The translations under genes and the position numbers were made by a program. Positions 23,641 to 35,837 of a stretch of DNA of 64,000 nt are shown piece after piece. This DNA is from Castanea sativa (Eukaryota > Streptophyta > Magnoliopsida > Fagales > Fagaceae): the NCBI RefSeq assembly GCF_040712315.1, contig NC_134015.1, positions 57,551,964-57,615,963 on the forward strand, given 5' to 3'. Position 1 is the first letter of the stretch. Each line of letters starts with the position of its first letter. A model generated the notes under the pieces. The model saw only the letters and a program-made list of their open reading frames with translations. It made no database searches and was not told the origin of the DNA.

Positions 23641-23960
23641 TTATTATTAAATTTATAGTTTAAAAATTCAACTGTTAAATTATTTTTATATCCTTTTAAT
23701 ATACATGTCAATTTGATTAATGTCAATTTTTATATTAATCAAATGTAATTTGTCATTCAATTCATAAACTCATTTTTTATATATTATTTTAAATTACAAA
23801 AATTTTAATTTAAACAGTTGATTGATGACATGGTTATTAATCTTTAATCACCTTGAAATTTTGCGAGCATAGAAAATATATGAAAATAATGTAATCTAAC
23901 GGTAAATTTGTCAAAATTTACATCCAATTAAGAAATATTGAATAGTGTAACATTACTTAG
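23640..23960. repeat. Dispersed AT-rich repeat, family also at 41.5 and 50.5 kb
   Basis: Shares order and wording (gattgatgacat, ttattaatctttaatc, cttgaaattt, aatctaacgg) with 41500-41830 and 50494-50869. The ends read aaaattcaactgttaaa and aatctaacggtaaattt and are inverted relatives, so it is probably a worn MITE. Confidence 0.55.
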
Positions 23961-24095
23961 ACTTACACCAGGTGTAACTTGAACTCAACTCATATATATA
24001 TATATTTTGGGGGGTAAACTATTGTGATTATTTGTCATACGAATAAATGGATGTTTTTTTTTTTTTTTTGGGTACCCAAATGGACAGTTGTTTAA

Positions 24096-24243
24096 GACCT
24101 GTCTGGTACAAATGTTCAAATACATGTTTTCAGTTTTTAAATAATATTACATGTATTTTCACACATTTTTTCACTCACACGTGACACGTATTTCTAAAAA
24201 AACTAAAAATTATTATTTAAACACATGTACTAAACGGACCCTT
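24096..24243. mobile_element. Short MITE, undisturbed copy
   Basis: Ends gacctgtctggta and ctaaacggaccctta. It is closely similar to 24746-25156, which holds a further insertion, so it supplies the empty-site version (taatattacatgtatttt). Confidence 0.55.
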
Positions 24244-24299
24244 AATATTTTGAGAACATTATAAAGGAGGAGAATTTTGGTAAAGGAAGGGTTGTCTTT

Positions 24300-24700
24300 A
24301 CTAACATAAAAGCATTCTCATTCGGAAATTCTATCCTATTCTATTTTACCATCTCAAAAAGTTACTTTATTAATTATACCATACTATTTTATAATACACT
24401 CAATTTATCAATTTCTATTTTACAATACAACATATTAAAATAATATATTTACACAATAAAATAATATATTTCAAAACATAAATAATAGCCAGAAATGAGA
24501 CAGGGAGAGAGAAAGAGGCAGAGATTGAGACGTGAGACAAAGAGTGGGAGGAGAGAGGAATGAATAAAAAAAAAAATTATTTCCTTTTACAGTTGTGTTA
24601 CAGTACCATCACAAATTTGTGAAGGTACTCAAATACAATTCTAAATTTTTTTAAGATACAAGACAAGATGTTGGCTTGTTCCTCAACATATACCATTTAC
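24300..24700. other. AT-rich repeat-like spacer
   Basis: Contains aataaaataatatattt repeats and a GA-rich patch (24496-24562), resembling the interior of the TIR element at 48038-49621. It may be a decayed relative; no ends are resolved. Confidence 0.3.
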
Positions 24701-24745
24701 CTTGTCCAATGCGAATGCCAATGCTTTAAATGAAACAAAATTTAG

Positions 24746-25156
24746 GGGATGTTTGGTACATAATTTTAAACACATATTTTCAGTTTTTAAATAACATTAC
24801 ATGATTTAGATCCTCTAGAGTTCTTAGGGTACTCTACCAGTAGAGTTCATTAAATCCTAACCACTCTTTAATGATTTAATGGTTTAGATTCTGCCATGTC
24901 AGCATTTCATTAATAATATTCTTAAAATAATAAAATAATGTTGTAAACAAAACAATTAAGATGATTGTTAATGAAATGCTACATAATCTACCATTAAATC
25001 ATTAAAGAAATTAGGATTTAATGAACTACTTTGGTAGCACTTTAACTCTGTATGATCTAAATCCAACATTACATGTATTTTTACACACTTTTTCACTCAT
25101 ACATATTTCTAAAATAACTAAAAACTATTATTTAAACCTACTTATCAAACAAAACT
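24746..25156. mobile_element. MITE interrupted by a second MITE
   Basis: Outer halves (gatgtttggtacataattt... and ...gtatttttacacactttttc) align with the intact relative at 24096-24243, joined across the nested element at 24803-25064. Confidence 0.6.
24803..25064. mobile_element. Nested Mutator-type MITE with 9-bp TSD
   Basis: Termini (t/g)gatttagatc and gatctaaatcc, with inverted arms of over 100 bp (for example ttcattaaatcctaa against ttaggatttaatgaa). The flanking duplication aacattaca lies at 24793-24801 and 25065-25073, and the left terminal base then falls at 24802. The terminal region shares ctctagagttcttagggtac with the split MITE at 4798, so both belong to one family. No coding capacity. 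Confidence 0.8.
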
Positions 25157-25289
25157 TAGAATTTGATTCTCCATCCAAAACAAAACAAAAGAAAAAGACG
25201 TGAATTCAGTCAAAAAGAAAAAGAAAGAGTAAATAAAGGCCTATAATAAGCCCAAACCCTCTCAGCCCAGCCCAAAAACTGCCGCCACC

Positions 25290-25373
25290 TATAAAACCTT
25301 CAAAACTCAAAAACTTCCAAAACACTATTCACATCCCCCCTCCCCTCCCCCCAAACCCTAAAGAAACCCAACA
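25290..25373 (+). promoter_or_regulatory. NAC gene core promoter: TATA box, telo-box
   Basis: tataaaa at 25290-25296 lies about 80 bp before the ATG. A telo-box, aaaccctaa, is at 25353-25361, and agcccaa/gcccag motifs (site II style) lie at 25248-25275. The arrangement fits a TATA-driven gene with a short leader. Confidence 0.5.
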
Positions 25374-27376
25374 ATGGCTTACAGAGAAGAGACACAGAGA
25401 GAGATTCTTTCTTCTTCATCATCAGATCATAGAGAGACACAGAGAGAGACTCAAACACGTTCATCAATGGTGCCTATCACTGTGCCTGCAGTGGCCAGCA
25501 AGAAGAAGAAGAAGAAGAAGAACAACAACAACAACAACAACAACGACGACGAGGACATGATAATGGAGAACGAACTCCCATTAGGTTTCAGGTTCAACCC
25601 CACGGACTACGAGCTTGTCACTCACTTCCTCCGCAACAGGAACCTCGGAAAACCAACCCCTTCCGACGCTGTCAAGGAGTGTGACTTGTACGGCAAGAAA
25701 GAGCCTTGGGAAATCTGGGACATGTTTTCTGCCGTGGATGAATCACGCGTTGTTAAACAACTGTATTTCTTCACGAAGCTCAAGACCTACAACAATGGCA
25801 GACGCATTGACAGAAGGGTGGGTTCAGGTTCCGGTACGTGGAAAAAGGAACATCAGTTGAAGACTCCTCCGGGCCTAGTAGGGGTTGAGAAAAGTAGGTT
25901 TTCCTATGAAAACAACGATGACAAGTCGTCGAAGTCGTCTTCTTCCTCGTCCTCATCGGGACGAAATGGTAAATGGAATATGATTGAGTACAAAGACTTG
26001 AACCCTCCAAATCAAGAAGTGAGTATATTTCTTTGTTTTCAATTCCTAAAATTCTTAATTTTGGTTAATGCATGTTATCAAGATATTAATGAATAAAGAA
26101 AAGATTGTGTCTAATTTTTTTTTTTTTTGTTTTGTTTTTATAAATTTGAAATCGATGTCGTTTAATAACTATTAATTGTGTTAATTTTATGCTCAACTAT
26201 CAACATTACTGTTCTTGAATTTTTTTTTATAATGAGTTTTATATTACTTATCAGAAAAAGATTTAAGTCAAAATTGACACAATAGCAAATTTGTCTTAAT
26301 TCTAAAGTTTAGGTGTGAAATTGATACAATTAAATGTATGATGGAAAATTTTGAAATGACTAATTTATTTTAATGAATTTTGTTGTATTACTTATTAAAA
26401 AAAAAGGATTAAGTCAATATTGAAATAACTATAATTTTGGTTTCAATTTTGTATAATTTCATATCTATTTCGTTATTTATTTTTCAAAATCAAGGTTGTT
26501 CAGCTATTAATCAAGTTAATTTTGTGGCTCCATTTTCAAGATTAATAAGTCAATTTTACTGTTCTTGCATTTATTTTAATGAATTTTATATTACCTACCA
26601 AACTTGCAAGATTAAGTCATTTTTACTGTTTACTACATGTATTTCAATGAACTTTATATTATTTATAAAGATAGATTAAGTCCATTTTATCTTTAGAAGT
26701 TGACTTGATTTTAAAATGTAATGGACAAAATTAACGCAATTAAAGTTGAGCTAATTTGAAAAGTTTTGATGAAATGGACACAATTGAATGTATAATGACA
26801 AATTTGACAAAATTAAAGTTCACCCATTTTAATAGTTTTAGGACGAAATTGATACAATTAAATGCTTACGGACAAATTGAAATTGCTACTATGTTAAGTG
26901 TATTTGTAGTTTTTTTTTTTTTTGGGGGAGGGGGGTGGGTAGGGTGGTGTGGATTGTAATTTACTTTGTTAATTTGTGAATTGTGATAGTTTTGTGGAAG
27001 TCTGAAAATATTCCATATATATGATGTAATAATTTTAGAGTTATTATTTTCCAGTACCTTATCATTCTTTAATTTTGTTCTGTGTCAGCTTCTTCTTCCT
27101 CCTTTAGCCTTTTTTTGACACCCATGTCTCATGGAAGAAATTCTCGGAATTATAGCACATTAATAATTTTCAAGGGTTCTAAATCCTATACTCGTTTATT
27201 AATGAATGCTCAAGATTTTAAGAACTCTATGTCCATGATGCAGTACTCTATACCAGGGGATTTCAATCCAACTTTTTGCTGACTTGATTATCTCTAATTT
27301 ACATATTTAATTGCAGTCCAACAAGTATGTTGTTTGCCGACTGTCATATAGTGGAAAATGGAGGAATAACCATTGA
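25374..27376 (+). CDS. Short divergent NAC-domain transcription factor
   Basis: Two exons, 25374-26018 and 27317-27376, joined by a GT-AG intron in phase 0, giving 234 aa. An N-terminal tail of about 60 residues holds Lys and Asn runs coded by aag/aac triplets. The NAC domain then runs from LPLGFRFNPTDYELVTHFL (subdomain A) through ECDLYGKKEPWEIW (B), YFFTKLKTYNNGRRIDRR (C) and GKWNMIEYKDL (D) to NKYVVCRLSYSGKW (E), and stops three residues later. It lacks the long C-terminal activation region usual for NACs, and canonical residues are changed (FRFNPTDYE for FRFHPTDEE, WKKEH for WKATG). It may act as a dominant or competing DNA-binding partner, or be decaying. Further in-frame coding after 27376 is blocked by the TGA. 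Confidence 0.72.
25501..25560 (+). repeat. Coding AAG/AAC/GAC triplet tract in NAC gene
   Basis: Consecutive aag, aac and gac triplets encode a Lys7-Asn8-Asp run. It is likely length-variable by slippage and lies outside the NAC domain. Confidence 0.85.
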
Positions 27377-29122
27377 AGATCTCCTGATGAGATGGCTGAT
27401 GATGTCGATATGAATGATATTGGTGAACATTCTAACCTGATGCGAAATTAGAAACTCTATGTACAAAAGCAATATGAGAAAAATAGGTAGGTTGAGAGAT
27501 GACAGCAACATGAACCAAGAAATTTCTTTTGTATCTGTTAGGAAGTCTCTCTCTTTTTTGGTTGTGTGTGTGTGTGTGTGTGGAATTTCACTCGAAATGT
27601 ATATCACAGAAATTACTGATCACTTTAGCTCATATTCCTTATATCCATACAAGTAAACTCAGTCACTAGACAGCTGGTGGAACTCAATCAGGGCTTCCTG
27701 GATTTGTACTAATATTGTTTGGGCAATGCATCGTGGCTTGGTGTGGCTTTTAAAGCAAGTGGTTTGTCATTAAATTACCTCTTTGAGCTTGTTTAAATAT
27801 TTTTTTTGGATGCTTTATTTATTATTTTATCCTTTTTATCTTTTAATTTACTTAATTTGAAGTGGTCCAAAGCCTTCAAAGAAAGTTACGTAGATTGTAG
27901 CAAACACTAGCTTAAGTACTCAATTAAGCAAGTTTATTAGGTTGTTGAATGTGTGAAGTTTTGTTAGTAGTTCTATTAATCAAAACAATACATGTCTATT
28001 ATAATGGATGTCTTGAAACACGACAGTGTTGTGATAATTGTGTTTGAACTCACTTTAAATAGACAATGTTGGCGTAATTGATCAAGGATGTTCATATATT
28101 CAGTTGTACCAAGTTTTCAAGTTTTGGAACAACCTATTTGGTTAGTATGGACTCTAGAAAAGCTTTCCTCTGTAGTATTTGTGTTTCATGAAAAGAGAAT
28201 TTTTTGTTTCACTTTGGGGCTTTGGATGATTTAAAGTTGGGATAGCTGAATAGAAACTTTGGGGCAATATTGCATTATTGATTTGATGTCTAGCATGGAT
28301 TTCACATCTGTCTCCTTGATCTGTCCAGTGGTAGCATTTAAGTGACTCCTGATGTTCTGTTGAACATTTTAGTATAAAATTATGGGCATCGTAAAGTTTT
28401 ACTATTTTTTTCACCAATGTGCTAATAAATAAAGAGTACAAAAGTGTAAGGTTTCTTCTTATATGCGTTTCTTTTATGTGATTTAATTTGAATTATATGC
28501 TGTGATGGCATTGAGTTGGTTATGGTGAATGTGGTTGTCACTAAATAATGCTATATAGGCCTCTTGGATGGCATGGAGTTGTAAATTTACTGAGGACATT
28601 TTGGGAAAAATGTTTTGACACAAAATTCTACTAATTTAGGAGATTGTTAAGTTGAAAAAGTCAGTAGGGAAGGAGGAAAAACAGGGGAAGTAGAAGTTTG
28701 GAACATGTGTTACCTCAAATCCCATAGATTGCTGGTTGCCAGCTGATTTAGCCTATTCTGGGTGAAACAAATAAATTGCTCTGCTCCAATTTTGATTGGT
28801 TTGATTTAATTTGATCAGTTTCCTTGGTTTCTTCTTACAGAAGGTTTTTTATTTTTTATTTTTATTTTTTTTTAAAACTTACACCACTTGTTAAGCGATA
28901 GACTCATCACTTTAGGTTTAGTCTCTTAATATGTTTCCACCATTTATAAAAACGAAAATTTTGTAGCAGTGACGGTTTCTTCTTTAGAAAATCCTATATG
29001 ACCCACTGACTATGTGATCCATTGTGTCCAACTTTAAATCATGCTGTGCAGAAGAACACTTCTTATCAAAAAGAGCAATTAGGAACTTAAGGAAAGTATT
29101 TATTTATTTATTTTTGTGTGTG

Positions 29123-29306
29123 TAATGATGTGGACTGATGCAAAAATCAAATGCATAACATGTATGATTTTGATGATGTGGAATGGTGACATGGCATGAG
29201 GGTGTGTGTGTGTGTAATGATGTGGACTGATGCAGGAACCAAATGCATAACATGTTTGATTTTGATGATGTGGCATGGTGACATGGCATGAGGGGGGGGG
29301 TGGTGA
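29123..29306. repeat. 92-bp tandem duplication
   Basis: The block starting taatgatgtggactgatgca repeats after 92 bp with few changes, and each copy ends in atggtgacatggcatgagg. A GT tract and a G-run mark the junctions. Confidence 0.8.
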
Positions 29307-32300
29307 CATGGCACAAGTTCCACATGTGCCAAGTTTGTTGTAGTATTTGAAAATTGAAGGGAAAATTAGGTTGTTGCAAGATTTTAAGAAGTTTTTAGAA
29401 ATAGAAGCTTTGTGCTTTATTAAATCTAGCATGTGATAAATATGTTAGTAGCAAGTGATAAACGTGGGTTAGTTATGGATGATGTCATACCTATAATTAA
29501 CTCTTAGGCTATAAATATCCATATACATGCATTGTTATAAAAGATAGATTTTTAGTAAATTTCAGTTTTGAGTTTAGATTGAGCTGTGAATTTCCTCTCT
29601 CTCTCTCTCTCTCTCTCTAAAATCCTTCTCTCTATAGAAAACAAAAGTATTACAATTCTTGCATCATGGGCTTCACATCTTGTAACTTTTTTTTATTGAT
29701 TCTTGATCCTATGAATAATTGCCCATGCAATTGTCACATCGCATGGAGTCGATACTGATGTTCAAGAGGGCCATCCTATCAGACTCTAGATCTTCTATGG
29801 AATTCCTGAATAGCCTGTATGAATCACTTGATGTTTGCCTACATTCAAGAAAGACATGGAGAAATTTTGCACACAAGTGTGGAGACATGGTTAGCCAGTT
29901 TCTTTGTTCTCTTATCCAAATTTTGTACATAGAATTTGGAAGTGTTTGATCTCATGATTAAATACACGAAGTCATTTGCACATGTGCATACACATGCGCG
30001 CACACACACACATCATTATATGTGGAACCTATTACAGAGACTTCATAAATAGATCTTGTACGGTTTTTTTATCCTATATGACAAAGTTTCGTTTATCCTT
30101 TTAAGGGCTGCATATTACACATTACATGACTTTATGTTGTGATATTGAGTAGAAACCATATGAGCTCGAACTTTCCATTTTATAGCAAAAATGATAGTCC
30201 TCGGTTATGTATTGGTCGCCATGGAACCTGGTATTTCTTTCTGACCATATATGGTAAATTGCAGCCAGCTAGCCTACCCTGTGCAGCACTAAAACTTCTG
30301 CCTTGGGCCAAAAACTCACTAATCAGAAAAAATAAATTTTAAAGTTAATAATGCAAGTATAATTGAAAACTGCATTATTGACAATTTAGAGAGTTGTGGT
30401 AATTGTACAAGTCTGCTTTATAAGTCAACATTATAAGCAGATTGCCACTAGTACATTCATGTTTACTCATTCAACTTTTTCCAATGTTACCCTATCATTT
30501 GATCAAAATGTGGAGCTAAGGAGAAGAGGATTTCTGATTTGGGGATAATTTTGAAAGTGAAAAGCTATTTACTTTAAATTCAAAACTGATAATATTTTGG
30601 TACAACCAAAAGGAGAATTTGAGCAAAAAGGGGATGAAAGGAGTACGGGTGTTCTATACTCATTGTATTGTATTGTTGTTGTTATTGTTATTATTATTTG
30701 AAGTGTGTGCTACCCCAAGTAACCTTGTAGAATAGGTTTGCATCACACTTCTTAGGCTGCCTCAGGGATGCATGAAAAGTTTCTTCTCGACCATGAGGAA
30801 GTTGCAGTGTTGCACGTCACCATGCCATAAGGCAAGTGGGAAGAATCAGTCAATTTTAACTATAGTGCTTTCATGCTTCATTTTGTCTCTTCCTTTTAGT
30901 TTTATGCAAGATTTTGCAATGTAGCCTTATATGACAACAATCAAAGAAAGGAAATAAGGAAAAAAGAAAGAAAGAGAAAGCTTTTTTTGTACATATAACG
31001 ATTTGACATATAAATCTTTTCTCTTCTAAATTCATAAGAAAGATGTCCTACCTTAATTAGTTGTGATTTCACTTTTACATTTGATGACAATAATCACAGT
31101 AGTCTATGGTTTTGGGGTTCATGATTCTGACTGTTGAACTATATAGTTTTTGTTGCATGTTTAGGTTCATAGTTTTCCTTGACTGTCTGCCTAAAAATTG
31201 TAGCATATATTTATACTTGAAAATTTTTCTGTCAGTAATTTATACTTTTAGTTACTTGATCTTTTTCATGGGGTGCAATAAATATCATAGGAGGGTACTT
31301 TTGCTACTGGCTGGTACTTTGGTGGTGCAGCATATGACTACCTTATAATTTACTCTTCTTAATACGATTGTCATGATCATCATCATGTTAGGCAATGATA
31401 TTTGGATCAAAAGGCATCCCCTTCCCTTTTATTAAGTGGCAGACGTTGGGGTCATTGTTTTAATCTAGTACATGTGTTTGACTTGTTTACCTGTAAAGAA
31501 GAATGATTTTTGTAAACTATCAATTTTGATTTGTGGACTTGAGCATGAGTATTGTGTATCAATTTTGACACAAAAATGAGTGTTTTTTTTTACCTGCATC
31601 CATGCTTCTTATTTTCTATATTTTGTTAAGGAGTTATATTTTTTTCTTGTAATCTTTTGGAGAGATTTTGTACACACTCAAGTGTACATAGGAACTCCTT
31701 GTTTTATTAAAATTCTTTTTTGCACTCATCAGATACCTTGATCTTTTTCCTGTTATGTTTGATGTGGATAATGTAGAAGGAGCAAAATAACTGTACTTTT
31801 GAAGATATAGACAGTTCAAAGAATCAATTGGAATCATTGCTAATTCAAACTCTTGGATGGTTTCCATGTGTGGTGTCTTACAAATAGTAACACCAGTCAA
31901 GATTTCATAAAATCACTTAAATTTTGTGCATAATTCTTTTGTAATTCTTTAAGGTTATCGAATGCTCATCATCATTTGTTATTGCTTGTAGACAAATGTT
32001 TTTACTTATATATATATATATATATATATATATGCGTCTATGCTTGCATGTGCGTGTGTGTATATGCTTATTTCTTTGTGTAATATATACACATACGCAT
32101 TATTATCCCTGCACCTGGTCTCCTTTATGAGGTGAACCAAGGTTCAAATCTCCCTCTCACAATTGAATCATCAAAAGAATAATGTGTTGGGAGTGTTACT
32201 TTCATGCAAAATAGTAGAATTTAAAAAAAAAAAAAACACTTATGTAAGAATAATGGAAGCAAACACTAGTGTTTTGTCTTGATATGGGAGTGGTTGGACA

Positions 32301-32333
32301 CTAAAAAAACTGCTTTGTAAAATCTAGGCACAA

Positions 32334-32337
<4 letters not shown>

Positions 32338-32368
<31 letters not shown>
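32338..32368. repeat. GT microsatellite
   Basis: Uninterrupted gt dinucleotide run in non-coding sequence. A (TA)n tract lies at 32008-32033. Confidence 0.9.
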
Positions 32369-32369
<1 letters not shown>

Positions 32370-35300
32370 GTTATCTGTCAACATGCATGTATAATATGTT
32401 AGCATGTTCTTGAAAAAAGTATCTCAGTTATATATTAGTTTCTTGGCAAAAACAATTATAACCATTTCTGCAGTGAATGAAAGTAATTTTTATACCAAGT
32501 CTTAAAATGACTGTCAAAATAAGGGTGGAGATGGGTTTCGTGTATATAAGTGTCTGATATGCTGATATCAAATAGAAGTGTCCTGCAAATCATATGGTTA
32601 TTAGGTGACTGCTATGTTTTGGTGGAAAGTGAGTGCTAAGATTTTTAGCTGGAATATTGGAAAACGCTTTATGTCATGAAGTGCTTCATTGTGACTGGAA
32701 ATATGGCATTAATACTTGTAGATGAGTGAATTACACATGTCATACATATATGAAACATGACAGACACCAACTCTCCACAAATTCTGTACAGCATTCAGAT
32801 GTCTCCTTCATGTATTCATTGATTATTATAAGGTATCTTGCAAAACGAAATGTGGGATTATATTTTTTAAGTTCTATATTTAAAATTATTTTCATCAATC
32901 CCCTGGTCTGTATGGCTCATCTGGCTGTCTAGTAAAACATGGAATCTTCAAACAGCTGTCTGACTCAGCTTTTAATTAGATATCAATTCATTGCATTTCT
33001 TTTTTCTCCTCAGCGCTTAAAAATGGCATGATGATGTATCAATATTCAATCTTTGTTTTTCAAATGTTCTTTCAGTCATCATTTAAATAGCACCATTTCC
33101 CTCTAATTATTTCAAACGACTTTGAACTTGACTCTTTGTACTGCCATCTAATTTAAACACCAGGTTTTCTATTAATTTGACGTAGATGATGCGTAACTAA
33201 TAAACAGATATCATAAAACTTGAGACAATTCTTGCCCTTATGGGTAATAACATTATTAGTTTCTATGTACGGTTCAACAAATTATATCCATACCATCTTA
33301 TTAAATACACACATGAACACGCACATGCACACGTTATATCTGATTAAGATTTCCAAAAGTAGCTGAAACTTACCATACACTTTATGAGAATTGTAATGGA
33401 TTGCGCGTATATGACTATGGCAAATATCATTGATATCTCTTCCATAGTCCAACATCCCTTTTTTGTTGATACTTGATATTCAGGTTTAATATGAAATGGG
33501 TAGGTGCTCTGGTGTTTTCATTTGATCTACATGCAGTGCCTTATCGCTGGTGTGTTTATTTCATTCTCCTTTATGTGTGTGATTTATCCAACCCTTTTGG
33601 TGTCTGTTGCACCCTTTAATGGAGGAGCACAGACACCAAAATAAAAGTTTCATTAGGCTATGTAACATCAATGAGAACCACTTTTATGTCTCCCTATGTT
33701 TGCATTGAGGAAGCATTGTGTGCCTAAACAATTATTAGAAAACAAATTTTGATGAATAATTACTCTCAAAGTCATAGCTTTAAGTTCTTTTGAGGTTTTG
33801 AGTTTATGAACTTAAACTTGTATGCCTTCCTTAAAGGTTTATTGATTTTTTTTTTTAAAACTATATTACGCTTCGATTTGAAATATGTCCATCAGTTGTT
33901 TGTCTGAAGTTTCTGCAAAGGAAATCGATCCCACTATTAAAATCTAGGTTTAAAAATGAAGTGGATTCTTGTTGTTTTATATATAATTCTTTGATATACT
34001 TTAAGATCTATTTGACATTTTAGATGAAGTTAATAACCATGTCATACAAATCTTTATTCTCCTTTCAACTTTATGCAATTGATGTCTAACAGATTATATT
34101 AATGTTCTAAAAACAAGTTGTGTAATGTCTTGAGGAAAACAACGGAACGTAGCGTACATTATAGTTTCTCTTTTGATAGTGCTCCACCTTTATAAAATAA
34201 GGGATTTCCATTATCTATCCCTTGGGTGAAGTTTCTTTTGATGTAACTTATGAACTAGATGCATTTTTAAAGAGTTCAAAGTCAGAATGGCCAAACAAGA
34301 ATTTAAATTTAATGATATTAGCAGAAAAATGTTTTAAAGCTAAAGGTTTGTTAACTATCTTTGACCTCCTATTAGGTTGCTAGATGTTTTCCCTTTAAAA
34401 GCTTTAGAGGGATTAGCTAATTTAAGAAAAACGTTATTGGATTTTTTTTTGTTTTTTTGGATTTTCCTAGATAAAGTGAGTATATTCTTTTTGGTTTCTG
34501 TCTTTTATTACATGTTCTATGGAGATACCTTTTTACATCATTATAATCTTTTACAGGGAATGTATTTCTTGTAATATTTTCTAAAATTTTGATAATAATT
34601 TTTTTCTGTACTTGCATTGACAATTGTGTAAAGTTTCTCTCTTAAATTCACCGACTTGTTTTGATTTATTTCTCATTGCCTTGAGCGATGTTCTTGTTGT
34701 CTTAGTCTAGCTGTTTGCAAGTGCTTCTCACAGCCCCTGCCAGGGGATTTCACTGCAAATGACAAAACCTTTTGAACTCAATTTCTATTTCCTCTCCTCA
34801 AACATTTCCCCACTATCTTCTCTGATACATATTCATTTTTCATTTCTGTCTCTGCTTGTCATTTTTTGTTTACATAGATGTCCAGAGCTCTTGGAGCACC
34901 TGACGATTCTCCCAGGTGTGTGTAGTACATCTGTCCTGCACACAAGTCATTACAGGGAATAATCCCTTAGGGCTGACCCCTAGATGCTTGTCTTGTTTCA
35001 TCCACCTTTCCATCCTTATTCTATTCCTATTCAATATATATAGCACACTTATCCCTTGCAGATATTAGTGTGTTAAATGCAATTTTTTACCGTTGTTTGC
35101 TAGCTTTAGCTTGTAGAGAATAATGCTGTTTGCACATTTATTTCTATGAGACGCATTCAAACATCCCTTATAAAACGTGGTTCCATCTGATATCAAGGTC
35201 TATGTGCAAGCCACACGTGACACGTTAAATACAAATGTTGCACCAATCTCAACTAACTTAACCTTTTAGAGTAAGTAGTTTTTTTTTAACATATTGGACA

Positions 35301-35837
35301 CTTGTAGTAAACTGTGCATGCATATGTCCTATACCAGTTTGGACTTCACAGGGTTTGCCCTTGATAGGTTAGAGTTGATTGTTTAAAATGACTTTATTAA
35401 GAACAAGGTTTCTTAAGTAGAATTCTTTTTTTCCCTGCAATTAGTATATATGATTAGTCTCACAGGGTTGAGTTGACTGTTTGGCGTACTTCAATTAAGA
35501 ATGCCACTAGATGGTTGTTATAATGCAATTTTTTCTTCTTCTTGCCATCTGCATGTATAATCCATTGATGTTTGGAATCTTCTGTTATTGAAAAAACAAT
35601 ATTCATAATTTTTCGTTTGGCTTTAGAATATTCCATGAAAACTCTTCCCCAGAAAGTTCCAAGCCTGTGGTTTTTGAAGAATGCTAATCAATTAGTAGCA
35701 TGGTTTCACCATGATCTGGTTCAAAGAATAACATGTTTGTGTTTGGATGAGCTATTTTGTTTATTGTGTTAAAGTACAGCTGTAACTTGAAAATTTGATG
35801 ACTAAGTTTCAAGATGAAAATAAGCCCATCCAAATAG

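Larger units (their letters stand above)
27377..35780. other. Gene-poor interval
   Basis: About 8.4 kb where I recognise no gene on either strand. Open frames are short and lack family motifs. It contains a 92-bp tandem duplication (29123-29306), CT and GT/TA microsatellites (29598-29620, 32008-32033, 32338-32368), and a 13-bp-arm hairpin (33595-33641). The missing 5' exons of the AIPP2-like gene could lie here, but no PHD-type Cys/His pattern was found. Confidence 0.45.

Noticed and set aside
29709..29949. Overlapping 73- and 76-codon frames on both strands
   Set aside because: No family motif on either strand and no evidence to choose between them.
32100..32180. Possible tRNA or SINE head around a B-box-like ggttcaaatct
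   Set aside because: No matching A box at the right distance and no poly(A) tail or duplication.
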